A program made the position numbers and the translations under genes. The notes beneath the pieces were generated by a model. The model did no database searches, had not been told where the DNA came from, and saw only the letters and a list, made by a program, of their open reading frames with translations. 43,708 nucleotides of DNA from Gemmataceae bacterium (GTDB taxonomy: Bacteria > Planctomycetota > Planctomycetia > Gemmatales > Gemmataceae): contig JALHPZ010000042.1 in the NCBI GenBank assembly GCA_022842245.1, forward strand, positions 1 to 43,708, read 5' to 3'. Shown here piece after piece: positions 24,837 to 31,891 of the stretch. Within the stretch, counting starts at the first letter, position 1, and every line of letters starts with the position of its first letter.

Positions 24837-25133
24837 TTACGCACCCATGAACAAGGTCGCGAGGCAGAGGATGAGGCTGAGAATCCCGGCCCCTTCGACG
24901 AGCGCGGCCACGAGGATCATCGCCGACTGGATCGTGCCGGCTTGCTCGGGCTGGCGGGCGATGCCGCTCATGGCGGCGTTGCCGATCAGGCCGAGGCCGA
25001 TGCCGATGCCCAGCACGCTCAGGCCCATGCCGATGGCGGCGGCATAGCCGGCGCCCGTGGCGGCGGAGGCCAGGTTCGCGGAGCAGAGGACCAGGAGCAG
25101 CGCTCCGAACAGCGGGAGGTTGCGGCGTTGCAT
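24837..25133 (-). CDS. atpE: ATP synthase Fo c subunit (proteolipid) with signal peptide
   Basis: A 98-residue rotor-ring subunit. Residues 1-24 (MQRRNLPLFGALLLVLCSAN, LASA) look like a signal peptide, leaving a mature protein of about 74 residues. Helix 1 is the glycine-rich GMGLSVLGIGIGLGLIGNAA, the polar loop is ARQPEQ (59-64), and helix 2 AMILVAALVEGAGILSLILC carries the ion-binding carboxylate E80. The residue after E80 is G rather than S/T and helix 1 has no matching Q, so the sodium-binding signature is absent and proton coupling is more likely (inference). The start at 25133 is fixed by the signal peptide. Confidence 0.94.
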   Translation of the reverse strand: MQRRNLPLFGALLLVLCSANLASAATGAGYAAAIGMGLSVLGIGIGLGLIGNAAMSGIARQPEQAGTIQSAMILVAALVEGAGILSLILCLATLFMGA

Positions 25134-25177
25134 GATTCGACTCGTCCTTTCGAGGAAAACGGTTGGAGGGTTCCAGG

Positions 25178-26068
25178 TTAGTGGGCCGGGTGTTTCGCCA
25201 GCCCGATGAACGTCGAAGTCAACAGTGCGAACACGAAGGCTTGCAGGCCCGCCACGAGCAACTCGAGGCAGCTCAGCGCCACGGAGAGCGCCACGCTCAC
25301 GGGCGTGATGAGGTAATACAGCCAGCCCGGCGCTTCGTGCAGGTAGCCGCCCATCGGATCGGAGATCGGCCGGGAGACATACTGGATGAAGAACAGGATG
25401 ATGAACAGCGCCGTGTGCCCGGCGAGCATGTTGGCGAACAGACGAATCGCCAGCACGGCGAGGCGGATGAACGCCGTCGCATATTCGAGCACCGCCAGAC
25501 CGATCATGATGCCGAAGCCCAGCGCCTTCATGAACGCCCCGCCTTCCAGATGGATGTGCGGGATGAACGACTTCATGTAAGGACCGAAGCCCATCTCCTT
25601 CACGCCGCTCACGTGGATCACCACGAAGCTGCACAGGGCGAGCGCGAACGTCACCGCGATGCTCGCCGTCGCCGACCCGAAGAACGGGATCATGCCGAGC
25701 AGGTTCACGACGAAGATGAACAGGAACAGCGTGGTCAGGAACGGCACGTACTTGTCGGCCTCGTCGTGCAGGCCCGGCTTGGCGATCTTCTCGCGGACGA
25801 AGTACAGCAGCGATTCGAGGGCGTTCCACAGCTTGCCGCGCGGGTTCTCGCCCGTGGCCATCTTCTTGCCAATCCAGATCATCGCGACGGCGACGATCGC
25901 GGCGGACAGTGCGAGGAAGATGTGGAACTTCGTGATCTGATAGCCGGCGATCTTCGGCAGGTCGATCGCCAGGTGGAGCGATTCGAATAGCTCGATCTTC
26001 TTGTCGTCGATGACGTGGTGGAACGGATCGATGGGGAGCGGTTGCCCGGCGGGAGCGTGTGCGGCCAT
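25178..26068 (-). CDS. atpB: ATP synthase Fo a subunit
   Basis: A 296-residue membrane subunit forming the ion half-channels. Start 26068 (MAAHAPAGQPLPIDPFHHVI) is 7 bases after the preceding gene's stop; an upstream in-frame ATG at 26107 would overlap that gene and is less likely. Membrane helices include FHIFLALSAAIVAVAMIWIG and FLTTLFLFIFVVNLLGMIPF. The essential arginine is in the conserved helix AIRLFANMLAGHTALFIILF (R of IRLFANM), and the last helices are PVSVALSVALSCLELLVAGL and QAFVFALLTSTFIGL. All key elements are present. Confidence 0.95.
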   Translation of the reverse strand: MAAHAPAGQPLPIDPFHHVIDDKKIELFESLHLAIDLPKIAGYQITKFHIFLALSAAIVAVAMIWIGKKMATGENPRGKLWNALESLLYFVREKIAKPGLHDEADKYVPFLTTLFLFIFVVNLLGMIPFFGSATASIAVTFALALCSFVVIHVSGVKEMGFGPYMKSFIPHIHLEGGAFMKALGFGIMIGLAVLEYATAFIRLAVLAIRLFANMLAGHTALFIILFFIQYVSRPISDPMGGYLHEAPGWLYYLITPVSVALSVALSCLELLVAGLQAFVFALLTSTFIGLAKHPAH

Positions 26069-26075
26069 ACGAAGG

Positions 26076-26474
26076 TCACCCCTTCCGGCCACCACCTCCG
26101 CGTCCAACCCAGCCGGGCTTCGCCAAAACGAAGACCTCGGCGGCCAACGAGGAGAGGTAGGCCACTGCGATCCAGAGCCAGTACGTCCAACCCGCGGCCT
26201 TCGTCCAGTCGGCCGCGAAATACACGAGAACCGATCCGGCCACGGCCACCACCTGCCGCAGCAGACCCGCCGCGATCACCACGATGGCGATCATCCGGCG
26301 ATCGGTCCGACTGCCCACCCACCACAGGGAGAGCAGCGCCATCGGCCAGGTCAGCAGCACCGCCGCCGTCGCCGACATCAAGTGCCGGCCACCAATCGCG
26401 AACTCAACCACCGGAGCGGCCGCGAGTACCGCGAGGCTTGGCAGCGTCACCCAGCCGTAGTCCCGCGCCGTCAT
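26076..26474 (-). CDS. AtpI-like membrane protein (ATP synthase subunit I)
   Basis: A 132-residue protein with four predicted membrane helices (LPSLAVLAAAPVVEFAI, LMSATAAVLLTWPMALLSLW, IAIVVIAAGLLRQVVAVAGS, WTYWLWIAVAYLSSLAAEVF). Its size, topology and position between the AtpZ-like gene and atpB fit AtpI/subunit I, which assists assembly of the c ring. Sequence similarity to AtpI is weak by eye, so the call rests mainly on context. The start overlaps the previous stop (ATGA), and atpB follows after 7 bases. Confidence 0.7.
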   Translation of the reverse strand: MTARDYGWVTLPSLAVLAAAPVVEFAIGGRHLMSATAAVLLTWPMALLSLWWVGSRTDRRMIAIVVIAAGLLRQVVAVAGSVLVYFAADWTKAAGWTYWLWIAVAYLSSLAAEVFVLAKPGWVGRGGGGRKG

Positions 26475-26677
26475 CGCTTCATCAGCCGGAACAGGTGGAC
26501 GAACGCGGCGAGGATGCCGAGCGGGCCGAGGATCAACGTCGCCCAGGGCACGCCGTCGAAGCCGTTTCTCGCGAAGTCGATCGCGAGACCGACCATCGCA
26601 AAGCCGAACATCTCGGACCCGATCACCGCAAGTTGCGGGACGTTGAGCGCTCGACGATCCGACGGGGGATCGTTCAT
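26471..26677 (-). CDS. AtpZ-like small membrane protein
   Basis: A 68-residue protein with two membrane helices: LAVIGSEMFGFAMVGLAIDF and WATLILGPLGILAAFVHLFR, ending MKR. The G-x-E-M/x-x-x-x-x-x-G-x-x-I-D pattern and terminal short basic end match AtpZ/AtpI-type proteins (putative F0F1-ATPase subunit, PF09527) that lead bacterial atp operons. It is the first gene of the operon and overlaps the next by 4 bases. The ATG at 26677 has no strong SD, so the start is less certain. Confidence 0.75.
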   Translation of the reverse strand: MNDPPSDRRALNVPQLAVIGSEMFGFAMVGLAIDFARNGFDGVPWATLILGPLGILAAFVHLFRLMKR

Positions 26678-27272
26678 TCGGCGGCATCCGTTGCTATGGG
26701 GGACATTCTGGGTATTGCCCCAAGATCGTCAACCAGACAATGTGAAAAAATACACAAAGTCTTGACCCGATGCCGCACGAACCGAATCGGAGCCGTCGGA
26801 ACTTGAAGGCAACTTGGATTTCCAATGAAATTTCACGCATCACGCGAGTCGGATTCGTTGAATCGGGCCTGAGGGAAAGATCTGTTACGATGGTCGGAAT
26901 CGCCCTAACCAACCGGCACGACGGGATTTTCGCGGGTAGGAAATCCCTTAAAGTCTGCCTAGGGAACCGAATTCGCGTTGACAGGGACGGTCGATAGTTT
27001 TTACATTAGAAGGGTGGAGGGAGTGGAACTTCCTCCGGAAAACCGTTGGCGCCGGACGCCCCGCCCGAAATCCTGGATCGCCGCCCGTGGCACCAGCGTC
27101 TCTCGATATCGTTTCGGGTCAACGGTTTGAGTTCGATCGTCCGCGAACCAGACTTCACTTTCGGGACGGACCCCGGGGCCGGAGCCAAGCTGCGGATTCG
27201 TTGAACCGGAGTCCGAGCGACATTCGGCGCGGCGGCGATTCGGAATAATGCCCCGACGCCGGCGAAAGCCAT
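26678..27272. other. Divergent intergenic region with long leader
   Basis: This 595-base stretch separates the atp operon (minus) from the DUF4912 gene (plus). I see no convincing gene: the short open frames at 26694-26912 and 26770-26997 lack family resemblance and SD sequences. The part from 26690 to 26960 is less GC-rich than the genes. It contains the hairpin GGGATTT/AAATCCC (26923-26929, 26941-26947). The atp promoter should lie near 26690-26790, but no clear minus-strand boxes are visible. From 27008 to 27272 the sequence would be a roughly 265-base 5' leader if the promoter at 26978 is used. Confidence 0.6.
26978..27007 (+). promoter_or_regulatory. Possible sigma70-type promoter for the DUF4912 gene
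   Basis: TTGACA at 26978-26983 is followed after 18 bases by TACATT at 27002-27007, close to consensus in both boxes and in an AT-richer stretch. The downstream gene starts at 27273, which implies a long leader. Expression data would be needed to confirm the start site. Confidence 0.45.
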
Positions 27273-28484
27273 ATGCAGCGATCCCACGAGATCCGAACCG
27301 AGCGAACCGTGAAACCGAAAGCCATACCCGCCCCATCGGTCGCGAAGTCGACCAAGAAGCCGAAGCCGGCCGCGAAGCGGTCGCCGGCCCCGAAGCGGAT
27401 CGCCTCGTCCACGGCGGCGAAGGCGCGACCCGCCACACCGGTCCGGGCCGCCAAGCCCGCGCGGCCGGTCAAGCCCGCCGCCAAGACGGTGCCCGCCGCC
27501 AAGTTCCGCGAAAAGAAACCGGCCGCCGCCCCGACGGTCGCCAAGCCGATCGAAAAACCGACGACCAACGGCACCCACAAGCCCAAGGCCTCCGACAAAT
27601 CGAACACGCGAACGGCGCCCCCGCCGCTCAAGGTCATCGAAACGCCGATCCCGGCCGACAAGGACCTCTCCATGAAGTCCAAGAACCCGGTCAAGGATCG
27701 CATCTTCCTGATGGTGCCCGACCCGCACTGGCTCCACGCCCACTGGGAACTCACGCTCCAGTCGGTCCAGCGCGCCGAAGCCTCCCTCGGCCAGGACTGG
27801 CACGGTGCCAAGCCGATCATCCGCCTCTTCGACGTGACCTCGCAGGACACCACCAGCACCAGCGAAGCCCACGTCCGCGACATCGTCATCCGCGGCGGCT
27901 GCAGCCACTGGTACATCGACATCCCGCAGCCGCCCCGCAGCTACCGCGCCGACATCGGCTACCTCTCGCGCCGCGGCGACTTCAAGGTCCTCGCCCGCTC
28001 CAACGTCGTCACGCCCCCGAAGTCCGGCGCCAGCGAATCCCTCGAAGAGGGCTGGCAGGCCGAAATCGACGACATGACCGCCGAGCGCCTGCTCGCCATG
28101 TCCACCGGCTTCGAGTCCACCGACGGACCCCCGCAACTCCGCGAACTGTTCGACGAACAGATCCGCCGCGGCAAGGAGACCGTCTTCGGCACCGGCGCCG
28201 TGCTGCCCGAGAAGCTCAAGAAGTTCGACTTCACTATCGACGCCGAACTCATCGTGACCGGCCGCACCGACCCCTCGGCCCACGTCACGCTCCAGAACGA
28301 ACCGGTGAAGCTCCGGCCCGACGGCTCGTTCACCATGCGCTACGCCCTCACCGACGGACGCCAGATCCTCCCCGCCGTCGCCGAGTCCGCCGACGGCATG
28401 GAGGAACGCACCATCGTCCTCGCCATCGAACGCAACACCAAGCACCTCGACCCGACGACGCACGACATGTACGGCGAAGTCTGA
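27273..28484 (+). CDS. DUF4912 protein with histone H1-like basic tail
   Basis: A 403-residue cytoplasmic protein. Residues 1-110 are very rich in K, P and A (KPKAIPAPSVAKSTKKPKPA, KPARPVKPAAKTVPAAK), like the disordered tails of histone H1-like bacterial proteins. From about 140 comes a DUF4912 domain, marked by DRIFLMVPDPHWLHAHWELT and continuing through IRLFDVTSQDT and CSHWYIDIPQPPRSYRADIG to FKVLARSNVVTPP (about 245). The C-terminal part (about 290-390) has further beta strands (AELIVTGRTDPSAHVTLQNE). The DUF4912 fold is thought to bind carbohydrate or other ligands but its role is not established. ATG 27273 lacks a strong SD; GTG 27309 (MKPKAIP) is an alternative. A hairpin follows the stop. 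Confidence 0.85.
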   Translation: MQRSHEIRTERTVKPKAIPAPSVAKSTKKPKPAAKRSPAPKRIASSTAAKARPATPVRAAKPARPVKPAAKTVPAAKFREKKPAAAPTVAKPIEKPTTNGTHKPKASDKSNTRTAPPPLKVIETPIPADKDLSMKSKNPVKDRIFLMVPDPHWLHAHWELTLQSVQRAEASLGQDWHGAKPIIRLFDVTSQDTTSTSEAHVRDIVIRGGCSHWYIDIPQPPRSYRADIGYLSRRGDFKVLARSNVVTPPKSGASESLEEGWQAEIDDMTAERLLAMSTGFESTDGPPQLRELFDEQIRRGKETVFGTGAVLPEKLKKFDFTIDAELIVTGRTDPSAHVTLQNEPVKLRPDGSFTMRYALTDGRQILPAVAESADGMEERTIVLAIERNTKHLDPTTHDMYGEV

Positions 28485-28503
28485 TCGACCCCGAACTTCC
28501 TAC

Positions 28504-28530
28504 AACAGCCCACGGTTTCCGTGGGCTGTT
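28504..28530 (+). terminator. Likely hairpin terminator after the DUF4912 gene
   Basis: AACAGCCCACGG (28504-28515) pairs perfectly with CCGTGGGCTGTT (28519-28530) around TTT. A short TTTCG follows, so the U-tract is weak. It lies 20 bases after the stop and 27 bases before the next gene, so it may terminate only partly. Confidence 0.6.
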
Positions 28531-28556
28531 TCGCTATCCCTCCCGAGCGGTGACCT

Positions 28557-29402
28557 ATGGCCAAAGCCCGGCAGATCGACCCCCGCGACTACATCGAACC
28601 CGGCACCGGGTTCCAGCAGACCATCGGCTACATCCTCTTCTTCCTTTCGACCGGTGTCTGCATCCTCGCGACGTCGATCGTGACATTTGGTGTCGCGCTC
28701 GTCGTCTACATCATCTTCTTGGCCTTTTACTTCTATCGCTGCCGGATCGCCCTCGCGCAACTCCGTGGCTCCGCGCTCAAGGTCGGCCCCAAGCAGTTCC
28801 CCGAAATTCATGAATACGTCGCCGAACTCGCCGACGCGATCGACATGGACCCGCCGGACGTCTACATCGTGGAAAGCGCCCAGCAGAACGCCTTCGCCAC
28901 CAAGATCGGCGCGAAGAAGAACGTCGTGCTCTTCGATGCGATCGTGAACGCGGCGCTACAACTAAACAAGCCGGACCTGCTGCGCTTCATCATCGGCCAC
29001 GAACTGGCGCACCACGCGTTGGGGCACACGGGGCTGATCCGCTCCCAGGTCAGCATGATCTACAAGCCGCTGTCGCGATCGGACGAACTGAGCTGCGACG
29101 CCGTCGGCGCGGCGCTGGTCGGCGAGCAAGCCGGGAAGGAAGCGCTCACGCTGCTTTTGATCGGCCCGCACCTGTTCCCGAAGCTCAACGTGGCGGCGCT
29201 GGACCGCCAGGCCCTCGCCGTCGAGGAAGACCGCTACACGAAGAAGGCCGAGAAGCAGATGCATTATCCCCTTCTCCTCCGCCGCATCGCCCGCATGATC
29301 CCGGACGAAGACGACGGCTACGAGGAGGAACGCCCCTCGAAGGCCAAGCCCAAGGCGAAATCGAACCGCTACGACGACGAAGAGGACGACGACGCCCGGT
29401 GA
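28557..29402 (+). CDS. M48-family membrane metalloprotease
   Basis: A 281-residue zinc protease related to HtpX/Ste24. Two membrane helices occupy about 22-60 (TIGYILFFLSTGVCILATSI, VTFGVALVVYIIFLAFYFYR). The zinc site is H148-E-L-A-H152 in IIGHELAHHALGH, with the third ligand E177 in DELSCD (ExxxD pattern of M48). The segment VYIVESAQQNAFATKIGAKK (102-121) matches the conserved region before the active site. The C-terminus is acidic and lysine-rich (RPSKAKPKAKSNRYDDEEDD). The usual second pair of membrane helices after the active site is missing, so it is a short form. Membrane protein quality control is the likely role. Confidence 0.88.
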   Translation: MAKARQIDPRDYIEPGTGFQQTIGYILFFLSTGVCILATSIVTFGVALVVYIIFLAFYFYRCRIALAQLRGSALKVGPKQFPEIHEYVAELADAIDMDPPDVYIVESAQQNAFATKIGAKKNVVLFDAIVNAALQLNKPDLLRFIIGHELAHHALGHTGLIRSQVSMIYKPLSRSDELSCDAVGAALVGEQAGKEALTLLLIGPHLFPKLNVAALDRQALAVEEDRYTKKAEKQMHYPLLLRRIARMIPDEDDGYEEERPSKAKPKAKSNRYDDEEDDDAR

Positions 29403-29415
29403 GTCGTCGATTCGT

Positions 29416-29493
29416 AGGGCGGGTCAAGCCTGGCGCCGACCCGCCGAACTCACAGTGACGACGGCGGGTCGGCGCCAGGCCTTGACCCGCCCT
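29416..29493. terminator. Large bidirectional hairpin between convergent genes
   Basis: Arms at 29416-29446 and 29462-29493 (31 and 32 bases) are perfectly complementary except for one extra base, with a 15-base loop; arm 1 starts AGGGCGGGTCAAGCCTGGCG. It fills the gap between the M48 gene and the ClpB-like gene, and its right arm reaches the first base of the latter's stop codon. The same style of repeat (GGCGGGTC...) is probably dispersed in the genome. A convergent transcription stop is the natural reading. Confidence 0.6.
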
Positions 29494-31820
29494 CAGCGAA
29501 ACGCCACGGCGTCGCCGGTCCAGCTCGCTTCGACGGTGCGCCCGGCGTGCGGCGTGTCGAGCATCCACTTCGCCAGCGCCGCCACCACCTCCCGCTCGAT
29601 GGCGCGCTGCAAGGGCCGGGCGCCGTATTTCGCGTCGAACCCCACCTGCGCCATTCGTTCCACCAGCGATTCCGCCCAGACGAGCCGGATGCCCGAACGC
29701 GCGATGCCATCCCGCCGGGCGATCGCCTCCAACTCGCGGCGTGCGATCGCTTTCACTGCCTCCGGCTTCAGCGGTTCGAACGTCACGACGGCGTCCATGC
29801 GGTTGAAGAACTCCGGCCGGAAGAACTTCATCGCCGCATCGCGATAGTTCGGCCCCTCGCGTTCGCGGCCGAAGCCGACGGCCGAGCCGCGCCCGGCACC
29901 GAGGTTCGAGGTCATCACGATGATCGTGCTGCGGAAGTTCGTCACGCGGCCGTAGGTGTCGGTGAGGCGGCCCTCGTCGAAGACGCCCATGAGCGTGTCG
30001 AACACGTCGGCGTTCGCCTTTTCGATCTCGTCGAGGAGCAACACCGAGAACGGCTGGCGGCGGACCTGGTTCACGAGCGGCCCCGGATCGCCGTCCGGCG
30101 GACCGAGCAGGCGCGACACGGCGTCGAACCCGCCGTACTCGCTCATGTCCAACCGAATCAAACGAGTGCGGAGTGCGGAGTGCGGAGTGCGGAGTGAAGC
30201 AGGGTCTTTGGTTTTCGACTCCGAGCTCCGCACTCCGCGCTCCGCACTGAGGAGTTCCGCATTCCCGAAGAAGTACTCGGCCAGCGCCAACGCGAGGTGC
30301 GTCTTGCCGACGCCGGTGGGGCCGCAGAAGAGCAGCACGGCCGGCGGGCGGCCGGGGTCGTTCAGCCCGGCCTTGAAGGTGAGGACGACGTCCGCGACGG
30401 CGGCGCAGGCATCGGGTTGATCGAGGACGCGCGACTGGAACCAGTCGAGCACGGCGGCGCGTTCGAGCGTGAGTTCGTCGCGGAGGAAGAGTTCGGGGAG
30501 GCCGGTGCGGCGGCGGAAGCGGTCGACGGCGTCGTCGGGGTCGACGGTCTTGCGGCCGGCGCGGCCCTGGGCCTCGACGAGTTCGCGGGCGAAGCCGGAG
30601 GACGGGCCGGGGAACGGCGCGTAGGGCTGGAAGCGGCGGAAGAGTCGGGCGATCCGCTCGCCGGTGCCGCGGGCGACTTCGATGCCGCGGCCGGACGCGG
30701 CGGCGTCGAGTTGCTTGTCGAGGACGGTCAGCGCGGTGGCGCGGTCGAAGCCATTCACGGGGACGATCTGGAAGAGGTCCGCGAGGCCGGGGAGCATGCG
30801 GCGGCAGGCGTCCAGTTCCGGGGGCGTGGCCTCGGCGACCATGCGCAGCTCGCCGCGCGCGAGGTACGGAATCAGGAAGGCGGCGACGCTGTCGGCGGGG
30901 CCGAAGCCGCCGCGGCGCACGAGTTCCAGCAGCCGCTCGACGCAGAGGACGCCGCCGATCTCGCCGAGTTCGGCGATGAGTTCCTCGACGCGTTCTTCCC
31001 ACTGGCCAAGGTACCTCATGCCGGCGACGATGCGCCCGGCGGACGTGAGCCAGTAGCGGCGGCGGTTCCGCTTCTCCTCGTCCTCCTCGCGCGCCAGTTC
31101 CTCGGCCGCCTTCACGGCGTCGACGAGCAGCGTCGTTTTGCCGACGCCCCCCTCGCCGACGAGCAGCACGTTCGCCTTCTCTCGGTGCAGCCTCGCCACG
31201 AGGGCCGCCACTTCCGACTCGCGGCCCCACGCGCGGGCGAAGCTCTTGCGCACCGCGCGGTCCCCGACCGGCTCCGCGACCTGCTTGAGCGTCGGCGGCA
31301 CCGATTCGTGCGCGAGCGTTCCGTCGTCCTTCGGAATTCGCACGGCCAGCTCGACGAGTTCGACCTCCGGCGGCGGCAGGTAGCGGTTGAGGTCGTGCGG
31401 CGCGAGGCCTTCGAGCTTCTGCAGCACGTACCGGCGCACGAGGTCGGGCACGTCCTTCTCGTTCGTGTAGTCGAAGCGGATGCCCAGCAGCGGCAGGTCG
31501 GCGGTGGGTTGGCCCGACTCGCGCGTGCCGAAGACGCCGGGGACGCGCACCGCGACTTCGGTCTCGCACGGGTAGAGGCGGTCGTTGGCGCGGTATTCGG
31601 GGCGAACGGCGACGGTGTGCCAGACGAGCCGGGGTTCGCGGAAGTCCGGCCCGGCGATCCAGGGCTTGCGGCGATGGAACCAGGCGAGGTACTCGCGCAG
31701 GTCGTCGCGGGCGTCGGCGGGCGTGGCGGCGAAGCCGACGGCGTTCGCGTCGACGGCGACGGCCGATACGCCCCGCGCCGCGTCGCGGCACAGCAGAACG
31801 GGATAGCGGTAGGTGGGCAT
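29493..31820 (-). CDS. ClpB-like double AAA+ ATPase with novel N-terminal domain
   Basis: A 775-residue protein starting MPTYRYPVLLCRDAARG. Residues 1-185 are not the Clp N-domain: they form an unrecognised alpha/beta region (RLVWHTVAVRPEYRAND). NBD1 has Walker A GEGGVGKT (222-229) and the pore-region motif AGMRYLGQWEERVEEL, but its Walker B reads VLCVERL (about 291-297), lacking the usual aspartate. NBD2 has Walker A GPTGVGKT (500-507), Walker B LLLDEIEKA (594-602), sensor IIVMTSNLGAG and the C-terminal KYGARPLQRAIEREV, all ClpB-like. The coiled-coil middle domain of true ClpB appears to be reduced to a short stretch. Residues about 523-553, between NBD2 Walker A and LIRLDMSEY, are encoded by a palindromic repeat. 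A remodelling ATPase with only NBD2 active is inferred. Confidence 0.85.
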   Translation of the reverse strand: MPTYRYPVLLCRDAARGVSAVAVDANAVGFAATPADARDDLREYLAWFHRRKPWIAGPDFREPRLVWHTVAVRPEYRANDRLYPCETEVAVRVPGVFGTRESGQPTADLPLLGIRFDYTNEKDVPDLVRRYVLQKLEGLAPHDLNRYLPPPEVELVELAVRIPKDDGTLAHESVPPTLKQVAEPVGDRAVRKSFARAWGRESEVAALVARLHREKANVLLVGEGGVGKTTLLVDAVKAAEELAREEDEEKRNRRRYWLTSAGRIVAGMRYLGQWEERVEELIAELGEIGGVLCVERLLELVRRGGFGPADSVAAFLIPYLARGELRMVAEATPPELDACRRMLPGLADLFQIVPVNGFDRATALTVLDKQLDAAASGRGIEVARGTGERIARLFRRFQPYAPFPGPSSGFARELVEAQGRAGRKTVDPDDAVDRFRRRTGLPELFLRDELTLERAAVLDWFQSRVLDQPDACAAVADVVLTFKAGLNDPGRPPAVLLFCGPTGVGKTHLALALAEYFFGNAELLSAERGVRSSESKTKDPASLRTPHSALRTRLIRLDMSEYGGFDAVSRLLGPPDGDPGPLVNQVRRQPFSVLLLDEIEKANADVFDTLMGVFDEGRLTDTYGRVTNFRSTIIVMTSNLGAGRGSAVGFGREREGPNYRDAAMKFFRPEFFNRMDAVVTFEPLKPEAVKAIARRELEAIARRDGIARSGIRLVWAESLVERMAQVGFDAKYGARPLQRAIEREVVAALAKWMLDTPHAGRTVEASWTGDAVAFR
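30162..30254. repeat. Palindromic repeat inside the ClpB-like coding sequence
   Basis: Four tandem copies of GAGTGCG (30164-30191) plus a partial copy form the left arm; the right arm (about 30217-30250) contains CTCCGCA, CTCCGCG and CTCCGCA, complementary to the left. The segment is a multiple of three in effect, keeps the frame open and adds about 31 residues (LLSAERGVRSSESKTKDPAS to ALRTR) at a place where ClpB proteins have none. The same GTGCGGAGTGCGGA style is typical of intergenic repeats, so this looks like a repeat inserted in frame. Confidence 0.8.
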
Positions 31821-31891
31821 TGCAATCGCTGTTGTACCGAACGGAGCCGTTCGCTTACACTGCCGGCCCGCGACCTTCGGAACGGACGCCC

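Noticed and set aside
26694..26997. Short open frames on both strands in the gap before the DUF4912 gene
   Set aside because: They overlap each other, lack SD sequences and show no conserved pattern; the region looks regulatory.
30164..30198. Tandem GAGTGCG repeats as a CRISPR or satellite array
   Set aside because: Units are 7 bases with no spacers and form one arm of a hairpin inside a coding gene.
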